DNA of 64,000 bases. Origin: Burkholderiaceae bacterium (GTDB taxonomy: Bacteria > Pseudomonadota > Gammaproteobacteria > Burkholderiales > Burkholderiaceae_C). Of this stretch, positions 48,992 to 58,427 are shown piece after piece. The stretch spans positions 1 through 64,000 of the forward strand of contig JACKLM010000002.1 of the NCBI GenBank assembly GCA_024235895.1, read 5' to 3'. Within the stretch, counting starts at the first letter, position 1. Each line of letters starts with the position of its first letter. The notes under the pieces are model-generated. The model ran no database searches. It was not told the DNA's origin and saw only the letters and a list, made by a program, of their open reading frames with translations. The position numbers were made by a program, and so were the translations under genes.

Positions 48992-50187
48992 TCAGATCAC
49001 GTTGCGCTCCAGCAGCGGCCTGCCGGTGGCGATGCGCGCCGGGTCCAGGTCGTCGATCGACGGCGCGTCGCTCGTGCCGGCGGCGATGCGTGCGGCCAGC
49101 GCCGCGCCGACCGCAGGCGCCTGCTGCATGCCGTGGCCCGAGAAGCCGCACGCGGTCCAGGCGTTGCGCCAGGGCGCCAGCAGCCCGGCGATGCCGTTGT
49201 GGTCGAAGCCGTTCATCTCGTAGTAGCCGGCCCAGGCCGATCGCACGCGCAGCGCCTCGAACGCCGGCACGCGCGCGGCCAGCGCGGGCCAGATGCACTC
49301 GTCGAACAGCGCGTGGTCGATCGCGTCCAGCGGCGGCTCGTCGGGGTCGCCGGGCCAGGGCTGGCGCGGCGGCGCACCGGCGAGAAACCCGCGTCCCTCG
49401 GGCCGGAACCAGACCCCCGACGGGTCGACGACCAGCGGGCAGCGCGGCAGCGCCGCCGGCGACTCGACGAAGAAGACGTCGCGCTTCTTCGGCACCACCG
49501 GCAGCGCCACGCCCAATGCCGCCGCGAGCAGCGCCGACCACGCGCCGGCGGCGATGACGAAGGCGTCGCCGTCGAGGCGCGTACCTTCCGCGCCGCGCAC
49601 CGCGACGACGCGGTCGGCTTCGGTGTCGAAGCCGGCCGCCTCGGCGGCGAGCCAGCGCGCCCCGCACGCGAGCGCCTTGCGCCGCAGCGCCTGGTGCAGC
49701 GCCGGGCCGTCGAACCAGCCCTCCCCGTCCAGCCCGAGCGCGCCCAGCGCCAGGCCCTCGGTCGCGAGCCACGGGAAGCGCGCCTGCAGCGCCGTCGCGT
49801 CGAGCAGCGCGATGCGCGCGCCGGCGGCCGTCTGCAGCGCATGGTTGGCGCGCAGCACCGGCTCGCCGGCCGGCGTCGCCAGCATCAGGTAGCCCGGCTC
49901 GACGAGGCCGATCGACGGCCGCTCGCCGCCGACCGCCAGCTCGTCGCCGATGCGGCGCAGGAAGCCGACGCTCCAGCGCGACAGCGCGATATTGACCGGC
50001 TGCGAGAACTGCTGCCGGATCGAGCTGGCCGACAGCGCGCTCGACGCGCGCGCGAAGCTCGGGTCGCGCTCGACCACCGTCACCCCGACGCCGTGGTCGC
50101 GTGCGAGGAAGCAGGCGATCGCCGCCCCCATCACGCCGCCGCCGATGACGACGACGCGCCCGTTCCCGCGCGCTCCGGCGTCGCGGC

Positions 50188-50191
<4 letters not shown>
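48992..50191 (-). CDS. FAD-dependent oxidoreductase, DAO/sarcosine-oxidase-like
   Basis: 399 aa from a GTG at 50191 overlapping the cysE stop (GTGA). VVVIGGGVMGAAIACFLARD (about 14-33) is the FAD-binding fold, followed by the acidic VVERD. The C-terminal GFSGHGMQQAPAVG is the typical second FAD contact of the DAO family (sarcosine, glycine and D-amino acid oxidases, FOXRED1). The SIRQQFSQPVNIALS segment is close to the FOXRED1-like group. The substrate is likely an N-methyl or amino compound, but cannot be specified. Translational coupling to cysE is noteworthy, as the two have no obvious shared pathway. Confidence 0.87.
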
Positions 50192-50967
<776 letters not shown>

Positions 50968-50991
50968 GGTGGTCGCGGGTTGGTCGGCCGA

Positions 50992-51804
50992 TCAGTCTAA
51001 CGGCCCGGGCGGTGCGTCGCCCGCTGCGTGGCGCGAACGGCCGCCCGATGCCGCGCGCAGCACCGCGCGTGCGATGCCGCGCAGGATGTGCAGCTCCTCG
51101 ACCGTCGGCGCCGCGCGCAGCACGAGTTGCTGCAGTCGCGGCATCAGCTTCTTCGGTGCCGCCGGGTCGAGGAAGCCGATCGCCAGCAGCGCCTCGCGCC
51201 AGTGCGCCAGTGCGCCTTCGACCGCCGGCAGGTCGGCGCGCCGCGGCGCCGGCGTGCGGGCGACGACCGGGTAGGCGCCCAGCGCCTGCCGCCACTCGTA
51301 GGCCAGCAGCTGCACCGCCTGCGCCAGGTTGAGCGATCCGTAGCCGGGCGCCGTCGGGATGCTCAGGCAGGCGTGGCAGCGGCGCACGTCGTCGTTCGAC
51401 AGGCCGAAGCGCTCGCCGCCGAAGACGAAGGCCACGCGCGCCCCCTCGGCCGCCAGTCGCGGTGCGAGCGCGGCGAAGAACGGCCGCGGCGCGTGCACCG
51501 GCGGGCCGAAGTCGCGCGGCGTCATCGCCGTCGCCGAGGCGTGGGTGACGCCGTCCAGCGCATCGGCCAGCGTCGGCACCACACGCGCGCGCACCAGCAC
51601 GTCGGCCGCGCCGCTGGCCATCGCGACCGTCTCCTCGCGGCACAGCACGTCGGCGTGGCGCGGCGCCACCAGCACCAGCTCGGCAAAACCCATGACCTTG
51701 ATCGCGCGCGCCGCCGCGCCGACGTTGCCGGCGTGGCTGGTGTGGACGAGGACGAAGCGCGTCGCGGGGTCGCGGTCGGCTCGGTCGGTGGGCGCGGGGG
51801 GCAT
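50992..51804 (-). CDS. trmJ: tRNA (cytidine/uridine-2'-O-)-methyltransferase TrmJ
   Basis: 270 aa from the ATG at 51804; an in-frame extension to 51906 overlaps the divergent suhB start and is Gly-rich. SPOUT methyltransferase signatures are present: HTSHAGNVGAAARAIKVMG (N-terminal), FVFGGERFGLSNDDVRRC (motif 2 with the catalytic Arg region) and IPTAPGYGSLNLAQAVQLLAYE (knot and SAM-binding motif 3), each within the family spacing. It methylates position 32 of several tRNAs. Divergent from suhB with the promoter gap of 113 bp. Confidence 0.94.
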   Translation of the reverse strand: MPPAPTDRADRDPATRFVLVHTSHAGNVGAAARAIKVMGFAELVLVAPRHADVLCREETVAMASGAADVLVRARVVPTLADALDGVTHASATAMTPRDFGPPVHAPRPFFAALAPRLAAEGARVAFVFGGERFGLSNDDVRRCHACLSIPTAPGYGSLNLAQAVQLLAYEWRQALGAYPVVARTPAPRRADLPAVEGALAHWREALLAIGFLDPAAPKKLMPRLQQLVLRAAPTVEELHILRGIARAVLRAASGGRSRHAAGDAPPGPLD

Positions 51805-51810
51805 GATCGC

Positions 51811-51816
51811 TAAAAT
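51811..51816 (+). promoter_or_regulatory. Candidate -10 of suhB (TAAAAT)
   Basis: TAAAAT between the divergent trmJ and suhB starts, about 100 bp before the suhB ATG. No strong -35 is seen at the usual spacing, so this is moderate evidence. Confidence 0.4.
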
Positions 51817-51917
51817 GCCGGCTTCGGCTGCGGCCCCGATTGTCGCGGCCCGCTCTTTGTCCCCGCCGCCCTCGCCGCCGCCCTTGCCGCCACCCGCGCG
51901 GCCCACCCGATGCGCCC

Positions 51918-52955
51918 ATGACGCCGACCCTGCACCCCATGCTCAATATCGCCGTGCGCGCCGCGCGCGCGGCCGGGGCGATCATCAACCGATCCGCGCT
52001 CGACCTCGAGCTGCTGCACGTCGCGCGCAAGGGCCCGAACGATTTCGTCAGCGAGGTCGACCGCGCCGCCGAGCAGGCGATCATCGACATCCTGCTCGAC
52101 GCCTACCCCGGCCACGGCATCCTGGCCGAGGAGACCGGGCGCGAGCGCGGCGCCAAGGACAGCGAGTTCCTGTGGATCATCGATCCGCTGGACGGCACGA
52201 CCAACTTCCTGCACGGTTTCCCGGTCTACGCGGTGTCGATCGCGCTCGCGCACCGCGGCATCGTGCAGCAGGGGGTGGTCTACGACCCGACGCGCAACGA
52301 CCTGTTCGTCGCCTCGCGTGGGCGCGGCGCCTACGTCAACGACCGCCGGCTGCGCGTCAGCAAGCGAACGCGGCTGGCCGACAGCCTGGTCGGCACCGGC
52401 TTCCCGTTCCGCAAGGGCGACAACTTCGCGCGCTACGTCAAGATGTTCGAGCAGGTCATGCAGTCCTGCGCCGGGCTGCGCCGCCCGGGCGCGGCGGCAC
52501 TGGACCTGTGCTATGTCGCCGCCGGCTGGTACGACGGCTTCTTCGAGATGGGGCTCAGCCCCTGGGACGCGGCCGCCGGCTCGTTGATGATCACCGAGGC
52601 AGGCGGGCTGGTGGGCAACTTCACCGGCGAGGCCGACTTCCTCTTCCAGCGCGAGCTGGTCGCCGGCAACCCCAAGGTCTACGCGCAGCTGGTGCAGATC
52701 CTGCAACCCTACACACGCGTCATCGGCAGCGGCGCCGCTCCCAAGACCGCGGCGGATCCGGCGTCCCCTGATGCGACGCAGGCCTTCGTCGACGCGGCCG
52801 CGGACGAGACTGCGGCCGCCGCCAGCGCTGCGCCACCCCGGCGCGAGACGGTACGCGTGCGCAAGGCCGACGCCATGGCGGCGCAGCACGCGGCGCCACG
52901 CCGGCGCGGGCCGCGCGACGACACGCACGGCGCACGCCGCATCAAGCCGACCTGA
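51918..52955 (+). CDS. suhB: Inositol monophosphatase family protein SuhB
   Basis: 345 aa. Metal-binding motifs are intact: EVDRAAEQAI, then LAEETG, then WIIDPLDGTTNFLHG (about 80-95) and the C-terminal SPWDAAAGSLMITEAGG. SuhB hydrolyses inositol phosphates and also works in ribosomal RNA antitermination. The family core ends near residue 265. The remaining about 80 residues form an Ala-rich, then Arg-rich tail (ending RRGPRDDTHGARRIKPT) that is longer than in E. coli. A second ATG at 51939 is possible as the start. Confidence 0.94.
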   Translation: MTPTLHPMLNIAVRAARAAGAIINRSALDLELLHVARKGPNDFVSEVDRAAEQAIIDILLDAYPGHGILAEETGRERGAKDSEFLWIIDPLDGTTNFLHGFPVYAVSIALAHRGIVQQGVVYDPTRNDLFVASRGRGAYVNDRRLRVSKRTRLADSLVGTGFPFRKGDNFARYVKMFEQVMQSCAGLRRPGAAALDLCYVAAGWYDGFFEMGLSPWDAAAGSLMITEAGGLVGNFTGEADFLFQRELVAGNPKVYAQLVQILQPYTRVIGSGAAPKTAADPASPDATQAFVDAAADETAAAASAAPPRRETVRVRKADAMAAQHAAPRRRGPRDDTHGARRIKPT

Positions 52956-52993
52956 ACGGCGCGCCCGCAGCCGGCCCCAGGGGCGCACGAGAC

Positions 52994-53650
52994 TCAGCGG
53001 CGCTGCGCGACCATGCGCAGGATGTCGTCCAGCGGGTTGCCGTTGCCGTCCATGTCGAGCATCGCGCCCAGGCCACCCGCGCCGCCGCGACCGCCGCCCA
53101 TCAGCCCGCCGAGCAGGTCGCCCAGCCCACCGCCGCCGCCGGACGCCATGCCCGCGCCGCTGCCGCCTGCGGCCCCGCCCATCAGCCCGCCGAGCAGGTC
53201 ACCCAGCCCGCCGCCCTGGCTCGGGCCCGCGCCCGCGGCGCCACCGGACTGCGACCTGGCCATCATCCCGGCCACCAGCATCGCCAGCATCGGCAGCATC
53301 TTCTTCAGCAGCGACGCGTCGAGCCCGGTCTGCGCCGCGGCCTGCCCGGCGACCGCGCGGCTCACGTCCTTGCTGCCGAAGATCTGTCCCAGCACGTCGT
53401 TGCCGTGCTGCACCGGCGTCGCTTGCGGCGCCAGCACTTCGTCCATCAGGCTGCCCCCGCCGAGCTGGCCCAGCAGCCCGCCCAGGCCTTCCAGCCCCGA
53501 CGGCTGCGACTGCGCCTGGCGCTTGAAGCCGCCGAGGATCGCCGGCAGCAGCGCATCGGCGCCGCTGGCAGCCTGCTGCTCGCTCACGCCGAGCTCGCGC
53601 GCCATCGATTGCAGGCCACCGAGTCGGCCCAGAAGATCGGTCAGTTGCAT
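52994..53650 (-). CDS. DUF937 family protein
   Basis: 218 aa beginning MQLTDLLGRLGGLQSMAREL; the DUF937 core (about 1-130) includes VSEQQAASGADALLPAILGGF and NDVLGQIFGSKDVSRAVAGQ. The C-terminal third is Gly-rich with two copies of GGLGDLLGGLMGG separated by about 20 residues. This duplicates about 36 bp at DNA level. No signal peptide or membrane helix is clear. Function unknown. It is convergent with suhB (38 bp between stops) and divergent from the petA-like gene. Confidence 0.82.
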   Translation of the reverse strand: MQLTDLLGRLGGLQSMARELGVSEQQAASGADALLPAILGGFKRQAQSQPSGLEGLGGLLGQLGGGSLMDEVLAPQATPVQHGNDVLGQIFGSKDVSRAVAGQAAAQTGLDASLLKKMLPMLAMLVAGMMARSQSGGAAGAGPSQGGGLGDLLGGLMGGAAGGSGAGMASGGGGGLGDLLGGLMGGGRGGAGGLGAMLDMDGNGNPLDDILRMVAQRR

Positions 53651-53830
53651 GGTCTGGCTCCCTGGCCGCTGCACGGCCGTCCCGAGGCGACCCGGCCGCC
53701 GGCCGGATCGGCCGGGGTCCACGGTCGCGCACGTGCACACTCTAAGCCCTCGCCGCGCCTGCCCGCCAAGGCAGCCGGCCGCCGCCCCGCACGCCGACCC
53801 CTGCCGCAGCAGGGGATCGCCCCCGCATTG

Positions 53831-53846
53831 ATACCCTACCGGGTAT
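53831..53846. promoter_or_regulatory. CsoR/CstR-type operator candidate upstream of petA-SQR
   Basis: ATACCC-TACC-GGGTAT, a perfect inverted repeat with C/G tracts, 45 bp upstream of the Rieske gene. It overlaps a TATATT -10 candidate at 53844-53849. The form resembles sites bound by CsoR-family sensors, including persulfide-sensing CstR. No regulator gene is adjacent. Confidence 0.55.
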
Positions 53847-53890
53847 ATTCGACCTGTCGGCCCCAGGGCCGCATCCGACAGGAGATCCCG

Positions 53891-54496
53891 ATGAGCACCG
53901 ATGCCATGATCCCGCCTCCCGCCAGCGACCCCGAGCGCCGCAAGTGGCTGCTGGCCACCGGCGCAGCCGGCGGCGCCGGCCTCGTCGCCACGGCCGTGCC
54001 GCTGGTCTCGACCTTCACCCCGAGCGAGCGCGCCAAGGCGCAGGGCGCGGCGGTCGAGGTCGACATCGCCGACATCCCGCCCGGCGGCATGAAGGTCGTC
54101 GAGTGGCGCGGCAAGCCGGTATGGATCCTCAGGCGCACGCCCGAGATGCTGGCGTCGCTGCAAGGCCACGACGGCGAGCTCGCGGATCCGCAGTCGAAGA
54201 AGGACGCTCTGCCGGAGGCGCTGCGCAACCCGGGGCGCGCCGAACGCGAGGACGTCTTCGTCGCCATCGGCATCTGCACCCACCTGGGCTGCTCGCCGAC
54301 CGAGATGCCCGAAGGGACGCGCAACCCCAGCGTCGGGGACAATTGGCCGGGCGGTTTCTTCTGCCCCTGTCACGGGTCGACCTTCGACTACGCCGGCCGG
54401 GTCTACCGGAACAAGCCCGCACCGACCAACCTCGAGATCCCGCCGCACCGCTACCTGAGCGACACGCAGCTGCTGATCGGCGAGGAGACCGCCTGA
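53891..54496 (+). CDS. petA: Rieske iron-sulfur protein, ubiquinol-cytochrome c reductase type
   Basis: 201 aa. An N-terminal RRKWLLATGAAGGAGLVATA segment (17-36, broken) is the Tat-type anchor. Cluster ligands and disulfide cysteines are all present in CTHLGC and CPCHGS. The length and the closing segment match PetA of the bc1 complex. However, no cytochrome b or c1 gene follows; the next gene is a sulfide:quinone oxidoreductase-like gene. It may be a second, specialised PetA. The chromosomal petABC operon is presumably elsewhere. Confidence 0.88.
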   Translation: MSTDAMIPPPASDPERRKWLLATGAAGGAGLVATAVPLVSTFTPSERAKAQGAAVEVDIADIPPGGMKVVEWRGKPVWILRRTPEMLASLQGHDGELADPQSKKDALPEALRNPGRAEREDVFVAIGICTHLGCSPTEMPEGTRNPSVGDNWPGGFFCPCHGSTFDYAGRVYRNKPAPTNLEIPPHRYLSDTQLLIGEETA

Positions 54497-54540
54497 GCGG
54501 CGTTGCGGCACGCACCGCGACGCGAACCCGAGGACCGAGC

Positions 54541-54636
54541 ATGCCGCCGACCCCCGACTTCCAGGCCGTGCCGCAAACCAGCGCCGGGTCCGCGACGATC
54601 GTCGCGGACCCGTTCGCGCGCGGAGGCGCGCGGTGA
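54541..54636 (+). CDS. Possible 31-aa leader peptide before the SQR-like gene
   Basis: A short frame from ATG 54541, with GAGG 8 bases upstream, ending in a TGA that overlaps the GTG of the next gene (GTGA). The peptide shows no known motif. A perfect 26-bp palindrome lies within it (54586-54611), so ribosome movement through the frame would melt that hairpin. This arrangement fits translational coupling or attenuation, but it could also be chance. Confidence 0.3.
   Translation: MPPTPDFQAVPQTSAGSATIVADPFARGGAR
54586..54611. promoter_or_regulatory. 26-bp perfect palindrome before the SQR-like gene
   Basis: GGGTCCGCGACGA followed by its reverse complement, 21 bp before the GTG of the SQR-like gene. 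There is no T tract behind it, so it is not an ordinary terminator. It may be an mRNA hairpin or a protein-binding site. Confidence 0.6.
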
Positions 54637-55769
54637 GCGCCGCGCACCGCATCACGGTGCTCGGCGCCGGTTTCGCCGGGCTGTCGGCGGTGCGCGAGCT
54701 GCGCCGGCGCGACGCCGCGGCCGAGATCACGCTCGTCGCGCCGCGCCCGGAGCTGCACTACCTGCCGGGCATCATCTGGATCCCGAGCGGCCTGCGCACG
54801 CGCGAGGACCTGATCGTCCCGCTGGCCGGCTTCTTCGAGCGCCAGCGCGTGCGCTTCGTCGCCGCCGAGGTGACGGGGCTTGCCGAGCACGGGCGTCGCG
54901 TGCTGACGGGCGCCGGCGAGATCGACAACGACGGCCTGGTGATCGCCACCGGTGGGCGCTTCCTGAAGAAGCTGCCCGGCATCGAGCATGCGATCACGCC
55001 CTGCGAGGGCATCGCCGCCGCCGAGCGCATCCGTGACCGGCTGGCGTCGATGCAAGGCGGCACCATCGCCTGCGGCTTCGCCGCCAACCCGAAGGAGCCG
55101 CAGGCGGTGCGCGGCGGGCCGATGTTCGAGTTCCTGTTCGGCATCGATACCCTGCTGCGCAAAAAGGGGCGGCGGGATCGCTTCGAGCTCGTCTTCTTCA
55201 ACCCGTCGACCGAGCCCGGCGCGCGGCTGGGTGCGCGCGCGGTGCGGCATCTGCTGGACGAGATGGCGCGCCGCGGCATCCGCACCCACCTCGGGCACAA
55301 GATGGTCCGCTTCGACGCCGACCGCGTCGTCACCGAGGGCGGCGAGATCGCGGCCGACCTGATCCTCTTCATGCCCGGGATGACCGGCAACGCCTGGTTC
55401 GACGCCACCGACCTGCCGCGCTCGCCCGGCGGGCTGTTGCAGGCCGACGCGCAATGCCGTGTGCCGGGGTTCGAGCGCGTCGTCGTCGCCGGCGACTCGG
55501 GCAGCTTCCCCGGCCCCGACTGGATGCCCAAGCAGGCGCACATGGCCGACCTGCAGGCCGCCGCCGCGGCCGAGAACCTGATCGCCGACCTCGCCGGGCG
55601 GCCGTCGTCGCGCAGCTTCAAGGTCGAGCTGATGTGCATCGTCGATTCATGCGACCGCGGCACGCTGATCTGGCGCACCCCGGAGCGCAACGTGCTGCTG
55701 CCGCCGAACCGGCTGATGCACTGGAGCAAGCGCGCCTTCGAGCGCCACTACCTGCGCGCCTACCGCTGA
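54633..55769 (+). CDS. Sulfide:quinone oxidoreductase-like flavoprotein
   Basis: 378 aa from a GTG at 54633. ITVLGAGFAGLSAVRELRR (7-25) is the FAD fold. Redox-active cysteine candidates are Cys124 (ITPCEG), Cys147 (IACGFA) and Cys335/Cys340 (MCIVDSC), which fits the pattern of SQR, where three cysteines process sulfur. GDSGSFPGPDWMPKQAHMADLQA is the typical C-terminal FAD/quinone region, broken. It would oxidise sulfide or a persulfide and reduce quinone at the membrane. Following a Rieske gene and behind a CsoR-like palindrome, it probably belongs to a sulfide-detoxifying unit. Confidence 0.85.
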   Translation: MSAAHRITVLGAGFAGLSAVRELRRRDAAAEITLVAPRPELHYLPGIIWIPSGLRTREDLIVPLAGFFERQRVRFVAAEVTGLAEHGRRVLTGAGEIDNDGLVIATGGRFLKKLPGIEHAITPCEGIAAAERIRDRLASMQGGTIACGFAANPKEPQAVRGGPMFEFLFGIDTLLRKKGRRDRFELVFFNPSTEPGARLGARAVRHLLDEMARRGIRTHLGHKMVRFDADRVVTEGGEIAADLILFMPGMTGNAWFDATDLPRSPGGLLQADAQCRVPGFERVVVAGDSGSFPGPDWMPKQAHMADLQAAAAAENLIADLAGRPSSRSFKVELMCIVDSCDRGTLIWRTPERNVLLPPNRLMHWSKRAFERHYLRAYR

Positions 55770-55787
55770 GGCAGCGCGCGGCGCGCG

Positions 55788-56819
55788 TCACGCACCCGCT
55801 GCGCGCAAGGCGGCAGCTTGCGACGACGCCGGCGCCGCGGCACCGGCCGCCGCGTAGCGCGCTGCCGCGCGCCGCAGCGCGTCGGCCACCTGCACCGCCA
55901 GCGCCGGCGGCGCGGTCACCTGCACCTGGTCGCCGTGGCGCATGACGTCCATTGCGATCTCGGTCGGGTCGGTGTAGGGAAGCCGCAGCTCGTAGCGGCC
56001 GTCGTCGAGCCAGCGGCCGCGCTGCTGCGGGTGCCACTGCTCGCGACCGACCCACTGCGCGGCCTGCGGCTCGAAGACCAGCGTCGCCCACTGCGTCCTC
56101 GCGCCGGCGTAGATGCCGTAGCCCGCGTCCATCGCCGCCTCGACCCGGCGCAGCGGCAGCTCGCGCGCGCGGGCGTCGAGCAGCGCCGCCTCCTGCACCG
56201 CGTCGAGCGCGAAGCGGCGCAAACCCTGCGAGCGGTGGCACCAGGCGTCCAGGTACCAGGTGCTGCGGTAGTGCACCAGCCGTTGCGGCGAGACCTCTCG
56301 CTCGCCGACCTCGCCACGGCCGCGGCTCAGGTAGCGCAGCCGCACCCGGCGTCGCTGCACCAGCGCCTCGCCGAGCAGCTCGAACACGCGCGCCGGCACC
56401 GGCCGCTGCGCCGCGGCGACGATGCGCACGCGGCGCACGATGGCCTCGGCCTCGGCCTCGGAGTCGCCCAGCAGCCCGAGGATGCGGTCGAGCAGCGGCT
56501 GCAGGTGGCGGCCGAGCACGCCCTCGCCATCCAGCCCGGCGAGCAGCTGGTGCGCCATCAGCAGCCCGTACAGCTCGCGCTCATCGAGCCACAGCCCCGG
56601 CAGCTCATGTTTCGCACCGCGCGTCTCGGCGGCCATCCGGTAGCCGTTGCCGAAGCGGTCGTACTCGATCGGCGCACCGAGCCGGTCGCGCAGGTAGGCG
56701 AGGTCCCGCTTCAGCGTGGCGGGCGAGACCTCCAGCTCGTCGAGCAGCTCCCGCAGGCTGACCTGTCCGCGCAACTTGATCAGCCGCTCGATGCGGTACA
56801 GGCGGGCGGTACGGGTCAT
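55788..56819 (-). CDS. WYL-domain transcriptional regulator (YafY type)
   Basis: 343 aa from the ATG at 56819. An N-terminal helix-turn-helix (RIERLIKLRGQVSLRELLDEL, then SPATLKRDLAYLRDRL, about 8-50) is followed by a WYL domain (about 135-215, including YRSTWYLDAWCHRSQGLRRFALDAV in broken form) and a C-terminal WCX extension. WYL domains sense ligands, often nucleic acids, and control defence or stress genes. Here no defence gene is adjacent. The Ala-rich C-terminus is low complexity. It converges on the SQR-like gene with 18 bp between stops. Confidence 0.88.
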   Translation of the reverse strand: MTRTARLYRIERLIKLRGQVSLRELLDELEVSPATLKRDLAYLRDRLGAPIEYDRFGNGYRMAAETRGAKHELPGLWLDERELYGLLMAHQLLAGLDGEGVLGRHLQPLLDRILGLLGDSEAEAEAIVRRVRIVAAAQRPVPARVFELLGEALVQRRRVRLRYLSRGRGEVGEREVSPQRLVHYRSTWYLDAWCHRSQGLRRFALDAVQEAALLDARARELPLRRVEAAMDAGYGIYAGARTQWATLVFEPQAAQWVGREQWHPQQRGRWLDDGRYELRLPYTDPTEIAMDVMRHGDQVQVTAPPALAVQVADALRRAAARYAAAGAAAPASSQAAALRAAGA

Positions 56820-57160
56820 GCGCGCCCCCCGGGCGCGCCGGCACGCGCCGCGTCGGGTTCCGGGTCGGGGCCGGCCGTACCCCCTGCGGTCTCCATGCGC
56901 TCCATGCAGCCTCCCGTGACCTCGTGCACGGAGCACCGCACGGCATGCCGCCAGCCTACCCCGTGAATCTCGCTTGTTTGACCCAAGGCTAGCGCATCGC
57001 GGCAACACCGATAGCCTGCCCCGCAAGGCATCTTGCGCTGGCTCAAGAACATGCGTCGCGCCGGCACGCCAGCCGAGCAGGGTCGCGCCATCCTGGCTGG
57101 GTCCCGGCCGGAGCGACGGACCGCCAAGGGCCTACACTTGCGGGTACCGGAGTTCGCCCG
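56820..57160. other. Divergent intergenic region between WYL regulator and lipoprotein gene
   Basis: 341 bp with no supported gene. TACACT at 57133-57138 is a possible -10 for the rightward lipoprotein gene. I see no strong inverted repeat or RNA-like structure. Confidence 0.5.
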
Positions 57161-58387
57161 ATGGCGCAAGCGCGATGCGGTTCACCCAGGGTGCGGGGCT
57201 GTCGCCCGCGCGCGGGCGCGACGACGGCCGCGGCAGCCCTCGTGGCGTTCGCCATCGCGGCCACCGGTTGCACGACCACCGCGCCGCCGCCCGGTGCCGG
57301 CCAGCGCGCCGCGCTGTGGGCCGACGAGCGCTTCGCCGCGCCTGCTGCCACGCCCGATGCCGACGCCGCACTCGCCGTCAGCGCGGCGATGCGGCGCTAC
57401 CTCGACGAGCAGGTCCGACCGCTGGCGCGGCGCATCGGTCCGCGGCTGGCGTTGATGCAGGCCTTGTTCGTTCGTGGCCGCATGCTGCGCCTCGAGTACG
57501 ACGCCAGCCGCACGCGCACCGCCGCCGAAGCCTTCGACGCGCGCGCGGGCAACTGCCTGTCGCTGGTCATGATGACCGCCGCGCTGGCGCGCGAGCTGGG
57601 GCTGGAGGTCCGCTTCCAGCGCGTCGACAGCGCCGCGGCGTGGACGCGCAGTGGAGGGATGTATGCCTACAGCTCGCACGTCAACGTCGTCCTCGGGCCG
57701 CCACGCGTGCCGCGCCATGCCGGTGCGAGCTGGGAGACCGGGCTGACGATCGACTTCCTGCCGTCCGAGGACCTGCGCGGCCACCGCACGAGCGCGATCG
57801 ACGAGCGCACGGTGCGCGCGATGTTCCTCAACAACCGCGCCGCCGAGGGGCTGGCCGCCGGCGACGAGGCCACCGCCTACGCCTGGGCACGCGCGGCGAT
57901 CGAGCACGCGCCGGCCTTCACGCCGGCGTACAACACGCTGGCACTGGTGCACTGGAGGCGTGGCGACGCCGCGCGCGCCGAGGTGGCGCTGCGGCTGGCG
58001 CTGGCCGCAGAGCCCGGCAACACGCGCGTGCTGGCCAACCTCGCGGCGCTGCTCGGCGAGCAGGGCCACGCGGCCGACGCCGCCGTGTTGCGCGCGCGGC
58101 TGCAGGCGCTCGAGCCGCGCGCGCCGTTCGCCGACTACGAGCGCGGCCGGCAGGCGCTGGCCGAAGGGCGCTGGACCGAGGCGCGCGAAGCGTTCGAGCG
58201 CCAGCTGCGCCGCGACGAGGCCGACGACGCCAGCCACTTCGGGCTCGCGCTGGCCGCGCTGCGGCTGGGCAACCCGGCGGCCGCCGAGCAGCACCTCGAG
58301 CTGGCCGCGCGCCATGGCGCCACCCCGGCCGGCCGGCGGCGCTACGCGGCCAAGCTGGCGGCGTTGAAGGACCGGCCGCCCGACTGA
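57161..58387 (+). CDS. Transglutaminase-like lipoprotein with TPR repeats
   Basis: 408 aa. A signal sequence ends in a lipobox-like AATGC, with Cys37 as the lipidated residue. A transglutaminase-like core follows: Cys132 (AGNCLSLVMM), His173 (SSHVNVVL) and Asp198 (TIDFLP), in the order of the papain-like triad. The C-terminal half (about 215-395) is TPR-like (AFTPAYNTLALVHWRRGDAARAE in broken form, then further helical pairs). Such proteins are bound to the outer membrane and may act in peptide cross-link trimming or scaffolding. GGAG lies about 8 bases before the ATG. It faces the WYL regulator gene. Confidence 0.83.
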   Translation: MAQARCGSPRVRGCRPRAGATTAAAALVAFAIAATGCTTTAPPPGAGQRAALWADERFAAPAATPDADAALAVSAAMRRYLDEQVRPLARRIGPRLALMQALFVRGRMLRLEYDASRTRTAAEAFDARAGNCLSLVMMTAALARELGLEVRFQRVDSAAAWTRSGGMYAYSSHVNVVLGPPRVPRHAGASWETGLTIDFLPSEDLRGHRTSAIDERTVRAMFLNNRAAEGLAAGDEATAYAWARAAIEHAPAFTPAYNTLALVHWRRGDAARAEVALRLALAAEPGNTRVLANLAALLGEQGHAADAAVLRARLQALEPRAPFADYERGRQALAEGRWTEAREAFERQLRRDEADDASHFGLALAALRLGNPAAAEQHLELAARHGATPAGRRRYAAKLAALKDRPPD

Positions 58388-58427
58388 TCGCCGGCGCGCC
58401 GAACCGACCGCCGCGGCGACAGCGCGC

